This document shows positions 32,474-43,852 of a DNA stretch of 64,000 bases, one piece after another (the first letter of the stretch is position 1; each line of letters starts with the position of its first letter). The stretch is from Crotalaria pallida (taxonomy: Eukaryota; Streptophyta; Magnoliopsida; Fabales; Fabaceae): positions 81,743,501 through 81,807,500 of the forward strand of contig CM075655.1 of NCBI GenBank assembly GCA_037953625.1, written 5' to 3'. The notes beneath the pieces were generated by a model. It did not search any database. It was given only the letters and a program-made list of their open reading frames with translations, and had not been told where the DNA came from. The position numbers were made by a program, and so were the translations under genes.

Positions 32474-33579
32474 GTGCAACCCAAAAAGAAACAATGTATC
32501 ATTGTAGAACATGAATGCAATATAAGCATTATCAATGGTGAAAGAGTCTAAGCCCTGAGAAATGCCTTTGAACTTGTCTTTTCATTCAAGGGATACTTTT
32601 TAAAGTCCAAAGACATGAAGAATTGAATAATGAAGAGCTCCAAATTTTCTCACAAGAGTGGGATTAAATTAACTCTCACATACATCACCAAGAAAAATGA
32701 TAGAAATAATTCTCTTGAGCAAAGAAACGCAAATAAAGAGATCAAGAATCAGAAACTAGGAAGCAAATCAAACTTACAAAAAAAAAGTGCCACAAGAAAG
32801 GTATCAGACACACAAATAAAAAACATTGGAAAAGTGGTTCACAAAAGATTTTAAAATTAAAAGGAAACACATTTCCATAACTTTGGCTTTTATACTTGCT
32901 AAAATTAACAGTTACAAAGAAAAGCAATTTGGAATTAGCACCACATTTTTGGCTCTCGTGAATTTGGCTTAGATATATCCTCAAAAGTCTCATATACATT
33001 CAAGCAACGTAGTTTATATTTATGTTCCACAAACATTTTTCTTTGCTTTATCATGAACCTAATTTTGAAAAGAGACCTTATGGCACCGATGATGCAATAT
33101 TGTGTATTGGTCAAGCAACTACTATAATGATCAAACACTCAATAATCAAGCAGGTACAAGTAAATGAAAAGAACCCAAAGCTTTAAATATGCATTTTCAA
33201 TTAAAAAATTATGCAATCTAATCACTCATGACACGTAAAGCAGGAAGAGTTGAAATGAAGCTGGTTTCAGTAACTAATTTGATTGATAATCATCTTGGGA
33301 AAGCAAGATCCGACGAAGGGACACAATATGAACAAATTCTTTATGCTCATTTATCTTATCTGAAACTTCAAAACAAAACTTAATACTACTAGTTTCAGAA
33401 ATATCACCTAACAGATGTTTAAAATTAAATATGATACCAAACATCTAATCGGGTTAGTTTGCCGTTCGAAGAGAGCAAAGCCACACAAGAAGGGGTGAAA
33501 TGCAAACTACTAACCTAACCTCGGTGGTCACTCTCGCGTTTCAGGAAATGAAGAGGGAAATGGAGAACTCGAACTCGAG
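32474..33579. other. Possible intron and 5' flank of the oxidoreductase remnant
   Basis: AT-rich, with no supported coding sequence. Bases 33580-33584 (CTGGA) are the target duplication of the copia element. The flank continues at 39722-39893 and 43133 onward once the insertions are removed. Confidence 0.4.
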
Positions 33580-33739
33580 CTGGATGAAAAAACCGCAATT
33601 GGTGGTTGAAACAACTAAGGAACACTAGGAACACACCTAGAAGGGGGGGTTGAATAGGTGTAAAAGAAACCTTGAAAGATTTTCAAAAGAAATAAATCGA
33701 AACAATTAAAACAAATGATTTTTGCAAATTCTACAGCAT

Positions 33740-33802
33740 TTAATCGATTAACCTGAAATTTACTCGAGTATTAATCGATTAAATATATGCTTAATCAATA
33801 AA
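33740..33802 (-). promoter_or_regulatory. Palindrome cluster in the copia LTR, downstream copy
   Basis: CpG-centred sites with centres at 33745.5 (TTAATCGATTAA), 33765.5 (ACTCGAGT), 33776.5 (TTAATCGATTAA) and 33796.5 (TTAATCAATAAA, CpG lost): spacings 20, 11, 20. The same array is at centres 37981.5-38032.5 and 38305.5-38356.5 in the other LTR. Confidence 0.7.
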
Positions 33803-34257
33803 ATCTGACAGAAAACAGAAAAATCAATTTTTCATTCGAATACGAAAATCAATCAATTAACACTTAAGATCAGAGATTCAGCGAAAACAATTAACACCTA
33901 TATTCTTATTGATTACCTAGGTTATAAAAATGATTTTCCCTTTATCAATTTGAACAATAAAGATTCAATTCAATCAATTATGAAAATCAATCTTTCTCTA
34001 GGTTTTCAATCAAGAACACAATCAATGACTTGAATGTAAAGAGTTAAGGGTTTAGAGATACGACACAGTGATTTATCCTGGTTCACTTTCATCCACTTGA
34101 AAGCTACATCCAGTCCCCTCTTCAACCAAGAGAGACTCTTCACTATGAGGAATTAGAGTTCTCAAATTACAAGTAAATGCCTCACAAGACTCCTTCTTGC
34201 TAGCCTACAAGAGATACCACACCCTTGCCTTGTAATCCTATTGATCTTCTCTCTAAT

Positions 34258-34491
34258 CTAACCTCTACCCCTTGTTGATAATCGACACAACAAGTCTTCA
34301 ATTGCTTGATGATAATCCACACACCAAGGCTTCACTTTGCTTGATTCACAACCAAGACTTTCTTCTTCTCCAATGAGATTTGCTTGATGATAATCGACAC
34401 ACCAAGACTTCTTTGTTTGTTGTAGTTGGCTTGCCTTCTTGCAAAGATTACAACATAATAGAAAACACAATAACACTCCTATGAATCTCAA
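34258..34491 (-). other. LTR-encoded small ORF with signal-like start
   Basis: 77 codons, MRFIGVLLCFLLCCNLCKKA followed by two copies of a WCVDYHQA motif. It is intact and identical in both LTRs (also 38818-39051). The hydrophobic start looks like a signal peptide, but the ORF lies inside an LTR and may simply reflect the repeated TGATGATAATC.ACACACCAA DNA. Translation is unproven. Confidence 0.3.
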
Positions 34492-34742
34492 TCAATAGCT
34501 ATGACAATTCACAATAAGAGATTCAAAGGTTCTTGATCAAAGAATATGAAAATATGAAAGCTTTGATCTTTGAAATTGAGAGAGAATAGAATGGCTTGAT
34601 TCTTGTAAAATTGATTATGAAAGTGATCTCATTAATCACAAAGATTAGGAAAAGGTTTATATAGAATACCCAAAAGTTGTAGCACTTGAAAACTGATTTT
34701 GAGAAGTGAAAATCGTATTTTAAAAAACCAGTTCAGCAGTGT

Positions 34743-34805
34743 TTAATCGATTAAATCTTGCCTTAATCGAGTACTAATCGATTAAATTCATCCTTAATCG
34801 ATTAA
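34743..34805 (-). promoter_or_regulatory. Palindrome cluster upstream of the copia TATA box
   Basis: Centres at 34748.5, 34768.5 (half-mutated TTAATCGAGTAC), 34779.5 (CTAATCGATTAA) and 34799.5 (TTAATCGATTAA): spacings 20, 11, 20, identical to the downstream cluster one kilobase away. The other LTR has it at centres 39308.5-39359.5. Confidence 0.7.
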
Positions 34806-35170
34806 ACATGTCTGATACTTGTTTAAAACTTGTTTTCTCAAAACCAAACCTTTCCTTTAAAACCTTTAAGCCACCTATTGATTCTAGGTTAAGTGAAAAC
34901 TCAAATTATGATTTAATCATGACTATGATAGAGATTCACTACCCTCTAAATAATCTACCCAAATAAAAGACCTAAGAAGCTTGAGAGGCAAAAGATAAAA
35001 CAATTACAATTACACTCAAACTAAGTCTTCATGAGCTTGTATTCTCTCTTCTTCATTTGATGTTTGTTGTTGCTTGTTGAACTTGAACTTGATCAACACA
35101 TGATAGCTTGTTCAAAACACTTTGTCATTATCAAAACATTCATCGTGGAACTTACAATCTCCCCCTTTTT

Positions 35171-35966
35171 GAAAATGACAAACCATGTTTTGAATTTGAT
35201 TGAAGTTGTTGATGCTTTAACAATTTGATCACTTGGTGAGAAACTTGCTCCCCTTCAATCAATGCATTTGATATTTGAAATCCAATCGATAGAAGCTTGA
35301 TTCTCCCCCTATCTTCAACAACTTAGCTCAACCTACATAAAAACAACAAAACAACCTTTCTCCACAAAAAACATATCATTTCTCTCATTTTTCAAAACAT
35401 ACCATTTCTCCCAAAACATACCATTCATACCATTTCTCCCCTTTTTCAAAACATCATATTTCTCCCCCTTTGGCATTATCAAAAAGAAATATATACCAAT
35501 TGAAATATAAAATACTAAGCCAAAATAGAAAAATTCACATCTATTTCTTCAAAGAAATATATACCATTATCAATGTTGTGAAGAAATAACAAGTACTATA
35601 CTTTGAAATGTGATACCAATTGGCAAGAAAATATAACAATTAATTATGAACCAATAGAAATACTAAGAAGTCATAATACCAATTGAGATATCATCAATGT
35701 AAAGAAATAAGATATATTGTGATATTTCTTCAATAACAACAAAAACATGATAATCATCTAATCATCAAAATTAGTATCAATTGAACTTTAGAAAAGAAAT
35801 TGAGAAGATACCAATTGAGAAGATACTATAATCATCAATATCTAACAATATCACTTGTACCAAATTTGTAGGACTTCTTTTGAGATGCAAATGTAATACC
35901 AATTGAAGAAGCAAATATGAATAACACTTGTAAGCCCTTTGCTCTTCAATCATACCTACAAAACAA
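35171..35966 (-). other. Non-coding 3' part of the copia interior
   Basis: Between gag stop and polypurine tract; AT-rich, with repeated ATACCAATTGA motifs (for example near 35495, 35690, 35800). No pol homology seen in any frame. The repeats echo the primer-binding-site flank. Confidence 0.6.
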
Positions 35967-37748
35967 TCATGCTTTGCTTTTTGGTATCCAAATGGTTTTG
36001 GATCCATTTTTGTTAGTGTAGGGACTTTCACCCTTTTTCATCCAAACAAAATCTCCTTTAGGTATACCATGCACTTTAACATAACACACATTTGAAGTAT
36101 GTCCATGAGTACCACAATAGAAACATGTTGGTGCATTTGAAAAATCAACTTTTGAAAAATCAACAACATTTCTATGAGAATTACTCTTAGCATTAGTATA
36201 ACCCAAACCAAACTTGTTTGAATTTTCTCTTTGAAAATTTAACAATGTGCGCAATTTAATATCACCATTTGAGAAACTTGCAAGCTTATTTTTCAAAATA
36301 GCATTTTCATCTTTAAGCAACTTGCAATCCTCACAATCAACCACAATATTCACTCTACTAGCACAATCACAAGAAGAACTAGCATATATAAGATCAAGAG
36401 TTTCATTTTCAAGATTAAGCTCATCAACTTGTTTTTGAAGTTCTAAAATCTCTTTTTGATGTTTCAAAATGAGCTTCTTTCTTTCAATGTTTTTCAAAGC
36501 TAGTTTTTCAAGTTGTTCATGCATTTCTTCATAAGCATTATATAACAATTCATATTTAGAAGAAATTTCGGATTTAGTATGACTTACATCGCTTTCCTCG
36601 CTTTGATAACTTGATTCATCATTTGAACTTTGTTCTTCATCTACTAGAGTTATCAAGTTGAGACAAGCGGCATCTTCATCATCCGAAGAACTATTTGATG
36701 TGCTTTTCTTGTCTTTTTCATCATCACTATTCCAAACTATGTATGCCCTTTTAGTTTTCTTTTCTTTCTCCTTCTTCTTGAGATACCTAGAGCATGAATA
36801 CTTGAGATGTCCGGGTTTTCCGCATTCATGGCAAACTACACCTTCTTTTGATGTCTTGGTCTTGTAGTGTGGGGAATTCTTCTCTTTACGTTTGTCCTTG
36901 TTCAACCTTCCTTTTCTCCTTAGAAACTTGTCAAACTTCCTTAGTAAAAGTTTCATTTCTTTTTCATCAACATCCGAATCGGAATCTTCACTATCATCAT
37001 CATCGGAACTCTCTTTCTTTTTATATGATCTATTGACTTTAAGAGCAAGTCCCTTTCTTTCTTTGTTCTTATCCGACTCTTCATTGATACTTAAACGTCC
37101 AAGCTCCATTTCATGTTCTTGAAGCTTTCCAAAGAGTGTTGCTAGATCCATAGCATCCAAATTCTTAGATTCAACAATAGCCGTTACTTTTGGTTGCCAA
37201 TTCCTGTCTAAACATCTCAACACTTTGTTAGAGAGTTCACCTTGTAAGAAAGTCTTACCAAGAGCAAGTAAATGATTAATAATATGAGTAAAACGCTTTT
37301 GCATATCATTTATAGATTCATTTGGAAGCATTTGAAACAATTCATAATCACGCATTAAAGCATTCAATCTAGCTCTCCTAACCTCACTAGTTCCTTCATG
37401 AGTCACTTGTAAAGTGTCCCACATTTCCTTACCACTAGAACATTGAGAAACCCTAAAGAACTCGTCATAGGATAAAGCGGAGGTAATGATATTCTTTGCT
37501 TTATAATCATATTGAACTTTCTTTCTATCATCATCCTTCCACTTATCCTCGGGGATCAATTGTTCTACACCTTCAACTAAACTAGAGGGGATATGAGGAC
37601 CTTTTTCAACTACTTTCCAAATTTCACTATCTATGACTTGGATAAAAATTTTCATTCTAACTTTCCAATATGCATAGCCTTCTCCGGCAAACAATGGAGG
37701 ACGATTTATTGAATAACCTTCACCACCAAAGGGATTCATGGAACCCAT
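35967..37748 (-). CDS. copia gag polyprotein, intact
   Basis: 593 codons without interruption. The N-terminal region (PPLFAGEGYAYWKVRMKIFI, about residues 17-36) and the following helical block (ARLNALMRDYELFQM, near 126-140) are the UBN2/DUF4219-type capsid region of copia gag. A zinc knuckle CHECGKPGHLKYSC spans 306-319, followed by acidic and coiled-coil stretches, and a second CCHC, CFYCGTHGHTSNVC, at 542-555. The long gag with two knuckles and coiled coil resembles the SIRE/Maximus lineage. It would form particles that package the element's RNA, with enzymes supplied by a relative. It starts just inside the primer-binding site. Confidence 0.9.
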   Translation of the reverse strand: MGSMNPFGGEGYSINRPPLFAGEGYAYWKVRMKIFIQVIDSEIWKVVEKGPHIPSSLVEGVEQLIPEDKWKDDDRKKVQYDYKAKNIITSALSYDEFFRVSQCSSGKEMWDTLQVTHEGTSEVRRARLNALMRDYELFQMLPNESINDMQKRFTHIINHLLALGKTFLQGELSNKVLRCLDRNWQPKVTAIVESKNLDAMDLATLFGKLQEHEMELGRLSINEESDKNKERKGLALKVNRSYKKKESSDDDDSEDSDSDVDEKEMKLLLRKFDKFLRRKGRLNKDKRKEKNSPHYKTKTSKEGVVCHECGKPGHLKYSCSRYLKKKEKEKKTKRAYIVWNSDDEKDKKSTSNSSSDDEDAACLNLITLVDEEQSSNDESSYQSEESDVSHTKSEISSKYELLYNAYEEMHEQLEKLALKNIERKKLILKHQKEILELQKQVDELNLENETLDLIYASSSCDCASRVNIVVDCEDCKLLKDENAILKNKLASFSNGDIKLRTLLNFQRENSNKFGLGYTNAKSNSHRNVVDFSKVDFSNAPTCFYCGTHGHTSNVCYVKVHGIPKGDFVWMKKGESPYTNKNGSKTIWIPKSKA

Positions 37749-37805
37749 TGTGATTTTCTTAAAGGATCTTTACGAAAAAGCTCTTATGCTCGTGTCTTTC
37801 GACCG

Positions 37806-37818
37806 AGCTCTGATACCA
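37806..37818 (-). other. Copia primer-binding site
   Basis: Complement TGGTATCAGAGCT next to the LTR end at 37821; the standard initiator tRNA-Met site of copia elements. Confidence 0.85.
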
Positions 37819-37820
37819 AT

Positions 37821-39716
37821 TGAAAAAACCGCAATTGGTGGTTGAAACAACTAAGGAACACTAGGAATACACCTAGAAGGGGGGGTTGAATAGGTGTAAA
37901 AGAAACCTTGAAAGATTTTCGAAAGAAATAAATCGAAACAATTAAAACAAATGATTTTTGCAAATTCTAAAGCATTTAATCGATTAACCTGAAATTTACT
38001 TGAGTATTAATCGATTAAATATATGCTTAATCGATTAAATCTGACAGAAAACAGAAAAATCAATTTTTCATTCGAATACGAAAATCAATCAATTAACACT
38101 TAAGATCAGAGATTCAGCGAAAACAATTAACACCTATATCCAATTGAAGAAACCGCAATTGGTGGTTGAAACAACTAAGGAACACTAGGAACACACCTAG
38201 AAGGGGGGGTTGAATAGGTGTAAAAGAAACCTTGAAAGATTTTCGAAAGAAATAAATCGAAACAATTAAAACAAATGATTTTTGCAAATTCTACAGCATT
38301 TAATCGATTAACCTGAAATTTACTCGAGTATTAATCGATTAAATATATGCTTAATCGATTAAATCTGACAGAAAACAGAAAAAACAATTTTTCATTCGAA
38401 TACGAAAATCAATCAATTAACACTTAAGATCAAAGATTCAGCGAAAACAATTAACACCTATATTCTTATTGATTACCTAGGTTATAAAAATGATTTTCCC
38501 TTTATCAATTTGAACAATAAAGATTCAATTCAATCAATTATGAAAATCAATCTTTCTCTAGGTTTTCAATCAAGAACACAATCAATGACTTGAATGTAAA
38601 GAGTTAAGGGTTTAGAGATACGACACAGTGATTTATCCTGGTTCACTTTCATCCACTTGAAAGCTACATCCAGTCCCCTCTTCAACCAAGAGAGATTCTT
38701 CACTATGAGGAATTAGAGTTCTCAAATTACAAGTAAATGCCTCACAAGACTCCTTCTTGCTAGTCTACAAGAGATACCACACCCTTGCCTTGTAATCCTA
38801 TTGATCTTATCTCTAATCTAACCTCTACCCCTTGTTGATAATCGACACAACAAGTCTTCAATTGCTTGATGATAATCCACACACCAAGGCTTCACTTTGC
38901 TTGATTCACAACCAAGACTTTCTTCTTCTCCAATGAGATTTGCTTGATGATAATCGACACACCAAGACTTCTTTGTTTGTTGTAGTTGGCTTGCCTTCTT
39001 GCAAAGATTACAACATAATAGAAAACACAATAACACTCCTATGAATCTCAATCAATAGCTATGACAATTCACAATAAGAGATTCAAAGGTTCTTGATCAA
39101 AGAATATGAAAATATGAAAGCTTTGATCTTTGAAATTGAGAGAGAATAGAATGGCTTGATTCTTGTAAAATTGATTATGAAAGTGATCTCATTAATCACA
39201 AAGATTAGGAAAAGGTTTATATAGAATACCCAAAAGTTGTAGCACTTGAAAACTGATTTTGAGAAGTGAAAATCGTATTTTAAAAAACCAGTTCAGCCGT
39301 GTTTAATCGATTAAATCTTGCCTTAATCGAGTACTAATCGATTAAATTCATCCTTAATCGATTAAACATGTCTGATACTTGTTTAAAACTTGTTTTCTCA
39401 AAACCAAACCTTTCCTTTAAAACCTTTAAGCCACCTATTGATTCTAGGTTAAGTGAAAACTCAAATTATGATTTAATCATGACTATGATAGAGATTCACT
39501 ACCCTCTAAATAATCTACCCAAATAAAATACCTAAGAAGCTTGAGAGGCAAAAGATAAAACAATTACAATTACACTCAAACTAAATCTTCATGAGCTTGT
39601 TTTCTCTCTTCTTCATTTGATGTTTGTTGTTGCTTGTTGAACTTGAACTTGATCAACACATGATAGCTTGTTCAAAACACTTTGTCATTATCAAAACATT
39701 CATCATGGAACTTACA
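37821..39716 (-). repeat. 5' LTR of the copia element, with partial duplication
   Basis: A full LTR copy occupies about 38146-39716. Between it and the primer-binding site lies an extra copy of the last about 317 bp of the LTR (37821-38137). The junction is at CCAATTGA, which also occurs at the LTR/primer-binding-site border. Confidence 0.85.
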
Positions 39717-39721
39717 CTGGA

Positions 39722-39893
39722 CACTAAAATCAATCTCCAAGCTGAATCTGCTCACGGAAGTCTGGTTAGATGGAGGAATAAGAACATTGAAGGAAGTTGA
39801 TTTACTTTGGCCAGATCTTCATTGCAGGAGAGAGACTCATTGGACTTGAGATAAAGGGAAAGACATGAAGATCTGGTTTGATGGAGAGTGTAA
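39722..39893. other. Flanking DNA between two insertions
   Basis: A 172-bp piece continuous with 33550-33579 on the left and 43133 on the right once the insertions are removed. No gene recognised. Confidence 0.6.
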
Positions 39894-40756
39894 CACCCTA
39901 GGATTTTTACCCTTAATTCCCCTTTAATAAAATACGGACTTAAAAATTTCTTTTTAATTATATTAAATCAACCGTCAAACGGACGGAGTTTTGTTTGTTT
40001 TTCGGACTAATCCAAAATTTGACCTGTGATAAACAATTTCAAATAAACAACTGATAGCCAGCAGGGCTTCATATTATATTTCTAAATCAAATCAAGGCCC
40101 CACGGGCTCCAATGATATCAGTATGCAAAAATAAATCAGAGTATTAGCGGAAATACAAATTTTAAGCATTAAAACCAAAAGTTATAGCTTTAGCAAAACA
40201 AAACATCCTAAGCCTCATTCGAATTATGCATATAAAATTTACTTCAAAATAATATCAGAGGCTTAGGTCCATACTATACACTAAACCCCTCTGTAAGGGA
40301 AAGTACTCCTGCTCGGCCGGGGGCTGCGTCAGCTCAATGTCCGAACCTGAAACTGTAAGGGAGTGAGCATTGCACATGAAATAAAATTGCAGTTTCCATG
40401 TAATCATAATAGATCCACTAGGCCAAACACAGATAGTAAAGTAATGACATATAGCATTTACAAGTCTATTCACAATCAACCTCTTTCCACCCTTTCTATT
40501 TTCTCTTTATCATGATTCCATAATTACCCCTTTCTTTAACATGCCCATAATCAATGTTAATGTTCATTACCATTTACTTTATCCCTTTTTCCTATTCATT
40601 TCCATTGTCTTTATCCATTTTCCATTTTCCCTTAACATTTTCACTAATTCAATTCCCTTTCCGTTTTTGATTCCGTTACCATTGTCCATTATCTTTTCCA
40701 TTTTCTGACTATATCCATTATCTTTTCCATTTTCCTTTATTTCCTTTTTCCTTTAT

Positions 40757-40905
40757 GCGTAACCCCAAATCAGAGATCTACGCTTTCCATTGGGTGTAAC
40801 CTCAAATCAGAGATCTACACCTTACCATCGTGTGTAACCCCAAAACAGAGATCTACACACGGTGTATGCAACCACAAACAGTGATCTGCATACCCTTTCC
40901 CCTTT
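40757..40905. repeat. Minisatellite in the solo LTR
   Basis: Four diverged units of about 37-40 bp, each with GTAACCCCAAATCAGAGATC followed by TAC and a T/C-rich tail. Upstream (40540-40750) is a CCATTTTCC-rich pyrimidine stretch. Confidence 0.75.
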
Positions 40906-42550
40906 TCCTTTTTAATTGTACACCACTAGGATTTTGGTTACCCGCTAGGTAATTGGCACACCTGTCTAGGGACTTGAAACACCTGCCCAGGACTTTACAC
41001 CCATCCAGACCATAACCTGTAGGACTATGTACATATTTACCATTCCATTATTTATTTCAATTATTGGTGTGGAAAATTGATCCTGTGGGTCACCCGGCGC
41101 CTACAGGGCGATTTGGCCTGATGGGTAATTGGCCTGGCAGGTAATTGGCCCTAACAGGTAATTGGAACACCTAGCCGGGTACCTAGTGTTCCGGGCCCCA
41201 CTGATCAGTTTCCACATTAGTTACCTTTACCATTTAAATTAACCACAGTCCAGTTCATTAATATAGCCATCAACACAATTCCAATAATAATCACAATATG
41301 CATAAATATAAACCATTCCAAATCGTCACACATATATTCATAAATAAACAATTATCATCCATCATCATATACATTTCCAAATACTCACATTTAGGGTCAC
41401 ATTCCACGAATAACATTTATGATCATTTTCCCTTATTATCACAATCCAATTTATCCATTTACAATTTATATAGTCATTTCACAATTAATTAATACCCTTT
41501 TTAGTACTCAAACTTAGTTCCACATATTTTCAAATAAGCATGACTCCCTTAGATAACCAATCATATCCCAACATTTAGTTCCTTTCAAATTACCCATTAT
41601 AATTACCCTTTTCAAATAAGTATCACTAAGTACTTTGTTATCAACAATTATAACCATAATTCATTCCGATTCAATAAACACATAATGCACACTATCCATG
41701 TTGTCATTTTGAAATAATCACAAATAAATATTCTATCATCAATAATCCTAACCATTTACCAAGTCTTTACATAACATTATAGCACAATAGTCATAAACCT
41801 TCACATATAATTTCACATTTACATTCCACATTACTTTCCCTTTATTAATTATGATTCCTAGATGCATTTCTACTATGTTTACCATTTCCTAAATTTACTA
41901 TCCAAGATTCAACCCTTAGTTTTTATAAACACATAACTCCTAGAAAATCACTATAACCATAGGGATACCCAATCTTAGATCACCCAATGCTCACTATAAT
42001 CCACCCCCTTACCTTAAATCAAGAGAGAGGGGGGAAACCTTCCAAGCCCTAGCTCCTAAGCTCCTTAATCAAGAGCTCCAAGGATTGAGTGAAAGAGAGA
42101 GACTCTTGACCTCCATGACACAATAGAGCACAAATGAGTCATAATTTATGCTAAATCATAACATGAAATTCGTATGCCATGTGAGGGAAGAGGGAGAAAT
42201 TCATATGGCCCTAGAGAGAGAGAGTATTGAAACTTACCAATGGAAGGGAGGATGATGATAGATGAGTGTTGAGCTTGAGGAAGATGAAAACAAAGCCCTA
42301 TCTTGGTGGGGAAGAAGGGGGATTCGAATGGGAGGGAGGAGAGGAGGAACTTGAGAGATTGAAGGGAGATTAAGTGTTTAAATGTGTTGGGGATTGATTC
42401 TCAATGCTTATTTATGGTTTGAGATGGTGATTTGAGGTGAAATCTAGAGAGAGAATGAGGAGATGTTCGTGACCTAGGAGAGAGAGTGAGGTTGGGGTTA
42501 TGAAAGAGGTTGTTGGCTGAAACACGTTTTTAAGGCTGTCTGCACAAAAC

Positions 42551-42725
42551 ACTCGAGTGTTTTCAAAAACATTCGAGTGTTTTCTTTAAAAACACTCCAG
42601 TCTTTTCCAAAAGACTCCAGTCTTTTCCAAAACACTCGAGTCTTTTCCAAAAGACTCGAGTAGTGCCTGAGTGCCCCATTTTCCAACTAACCAGAACACT
42701 CGAGTCTTTTCCAAAAGACTCGAGT
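42551..42725 (-). promoter_or_regulatory. Eight ACTCGAGT-type sites, mostly 20 bp apart
   Basis: Starts at 42551, 42571 (ATTCGAGT), 42594 and 42614 (ACTCCAGT), 42634, 42654, 42698 and 42718. Spacings are 20, 23, 20, 20, 20, 44, 20. The nearest site is about 133 bp upstream of the minus-strand TATA box. Confidence 0.7.
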
Positions 42726-43132
42726 GTTTTGCCCAGTACCCCATTTATTCATTTTCCTATTTTCCTCCTATTTTCTTCCTGCTTCAATTCGAGGTAACTT
42801 CTTCGTTCACCGTCGGATCTTGCTCAAATTTGACGAGTGACTTCCTAAAAATCATACCTTCATATCCAACGGTGGTAATTGTGTTTTGATTCTTAAATCT
42901 TTTATTTTGAATTTCCTAATGTCGGGTGTTTATAACACCGAAAACTCGATTTTTAACACTCGTTTGGTCTTCTTTAAATTTGCTTTTCGATGCCAATGCT
43001 CCTTGACTCCTATATGGCACTCAAAGCACTCCTAATCCATCATTTTAAATCCCTTCTATGAAAATATTTTCTTCCAAATCTTACTATAATTCTAATTATT
43101 GTTAGAATTAAAATTCGGGATGTTACAGAGAG

Positions 43133-43769
43133 ACTCATTGCTCAGATCTTCAGACAAGAGCAAACTTGTCATTTCCTTGTTGAAAATATTACCTGTAAAG
43201 TTTGCAACTCAACCCAATTATTACCTATAGCAACAGGTAAATATACATTCCCACCGGTGGGGGCGTGGGCGTAGGTATATGTCCCCACATTAAAAGCGCC
43301 CAGTTTTATTTCAGGAGTTATATATTTTTTTTTGGATAAATGTTATGTTTACTTTTTTTTCTCCATGCCTCTAGATGGAGTTGATTTTTTGCCTCTAGTA
43401 TAGGCCTAGTGAATTTGTTGTTGGAACTTTTGACTCTTACCATAACAATTCCACTCAAATTTTGTTGATTTGGGTATTGAATGGGTTGAGGTTTTTTTAC
43501 TCAAAGGAAATAAACTAGCATAAAATATGTAGATCTATTCAGATCATGGAAAAATCGAGAAAGAAACAGAAAGAAATTGCATTGATGTAACAATGATGAT
43601 ATTTTCTCAATTACATGTCTACCAATGCTTCATTTCTGGCTTGGCAAATCATTTTGACTGTTTCTACCAAAAAAAATCATTGTGACTGTTTGTACTGTAT
43701 ATCTTTTCTGATGTGATAACGATGGCCTGCCTATATTATTCTCCTTTTTCGTATGTAATCTTTTTGCAG
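43133..43769. other. Intron sequence before exon 4
   Basis: No gene seen. It ends in GTAATCTTTTTGCAG, the acceptor for the exon at 43770. Confidence 0.6.
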
Positions 43770-43852
43770 AAACATGAGGTGCTAGCACGCCGTCTATTAA
43801 ATGGAGAGTTGGAACCTTCAAAAATATTATTATGACTCCCAATGAATTGAAG
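43770..43852 (+). pseudogene. BAH gene exon 4 (TFIIS-central-like domain, second part)
   Basis: Between TTTTTGCAG and GTATGG. Reads KHEVLARRLLNGELEPSKIL and, after a one-base loss near 43836, MTPNELK. In TFIIS the corresponding stretch is 'lRrrvlsGeisPerl..Mt..El', so it completes the helical domain begun in exon 3. Confidence 0.85.

Larger units (their letters stand above)
33585..35156 (-). repeat. 3' LTR of the copia element
   Basis: 1572 bp. The TATA box on the minus strand (TTCTATATAAACC, 34654-34666) has a palindrome cluster 77 bp upstream. About a dozen differences from the other LTR were seen by eye. Confidence 0.85.
33585..39716 (-). mobile_element. gag-only Ty1/copia element
   Basis: Target duplications CTGGA at 33580-33584 and 39717-39721 bracket it. 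LTRs at 33585-35156 and 37821-39716 run TGTAAGTTCC...TTTTTTCA on the minus strand. Polypurine tract (complement AAAAAGGGGGAGAT, 35157-35170) and primer-binding site (TGGTATCAGAGC, initiator tRNA-Met type, about 37806-37818) are intact. The interior is only about 2.66 kb and encodes gag but no protease, integrase, RT or RNase H. This is the plan of non-autonomous TR-GAG elements. Confidence 0.9.
39899..43127 (-). mobile_element. Solo gypsy LTR, 3.23 kb
   Basis: Begins TGTAACACCC and ends GGGATGTTACA, with target duplications GAGAG at 39894-39898 and 43128-43132. The minus-strand TATA box (complement of CTTATTTATGG, about 42406-42418) and the position of the ACTCGAGT cluster show it is a reverse-oriented relative of 11248-13813. 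No internal genes. Confidence 0.85.

Noticed and set aside
36247..37122. + frames rich in Ser and Phe opposite the copia gag
   Set aside because: Shadows of the intact gag on the other strand.
40540..40750. CCATTTTCC-rich stretch as a promoter
   Set aside because: It lies within a solo LTR as simple repeats; the LTR TATA box is elsewhere, on the minus strand.
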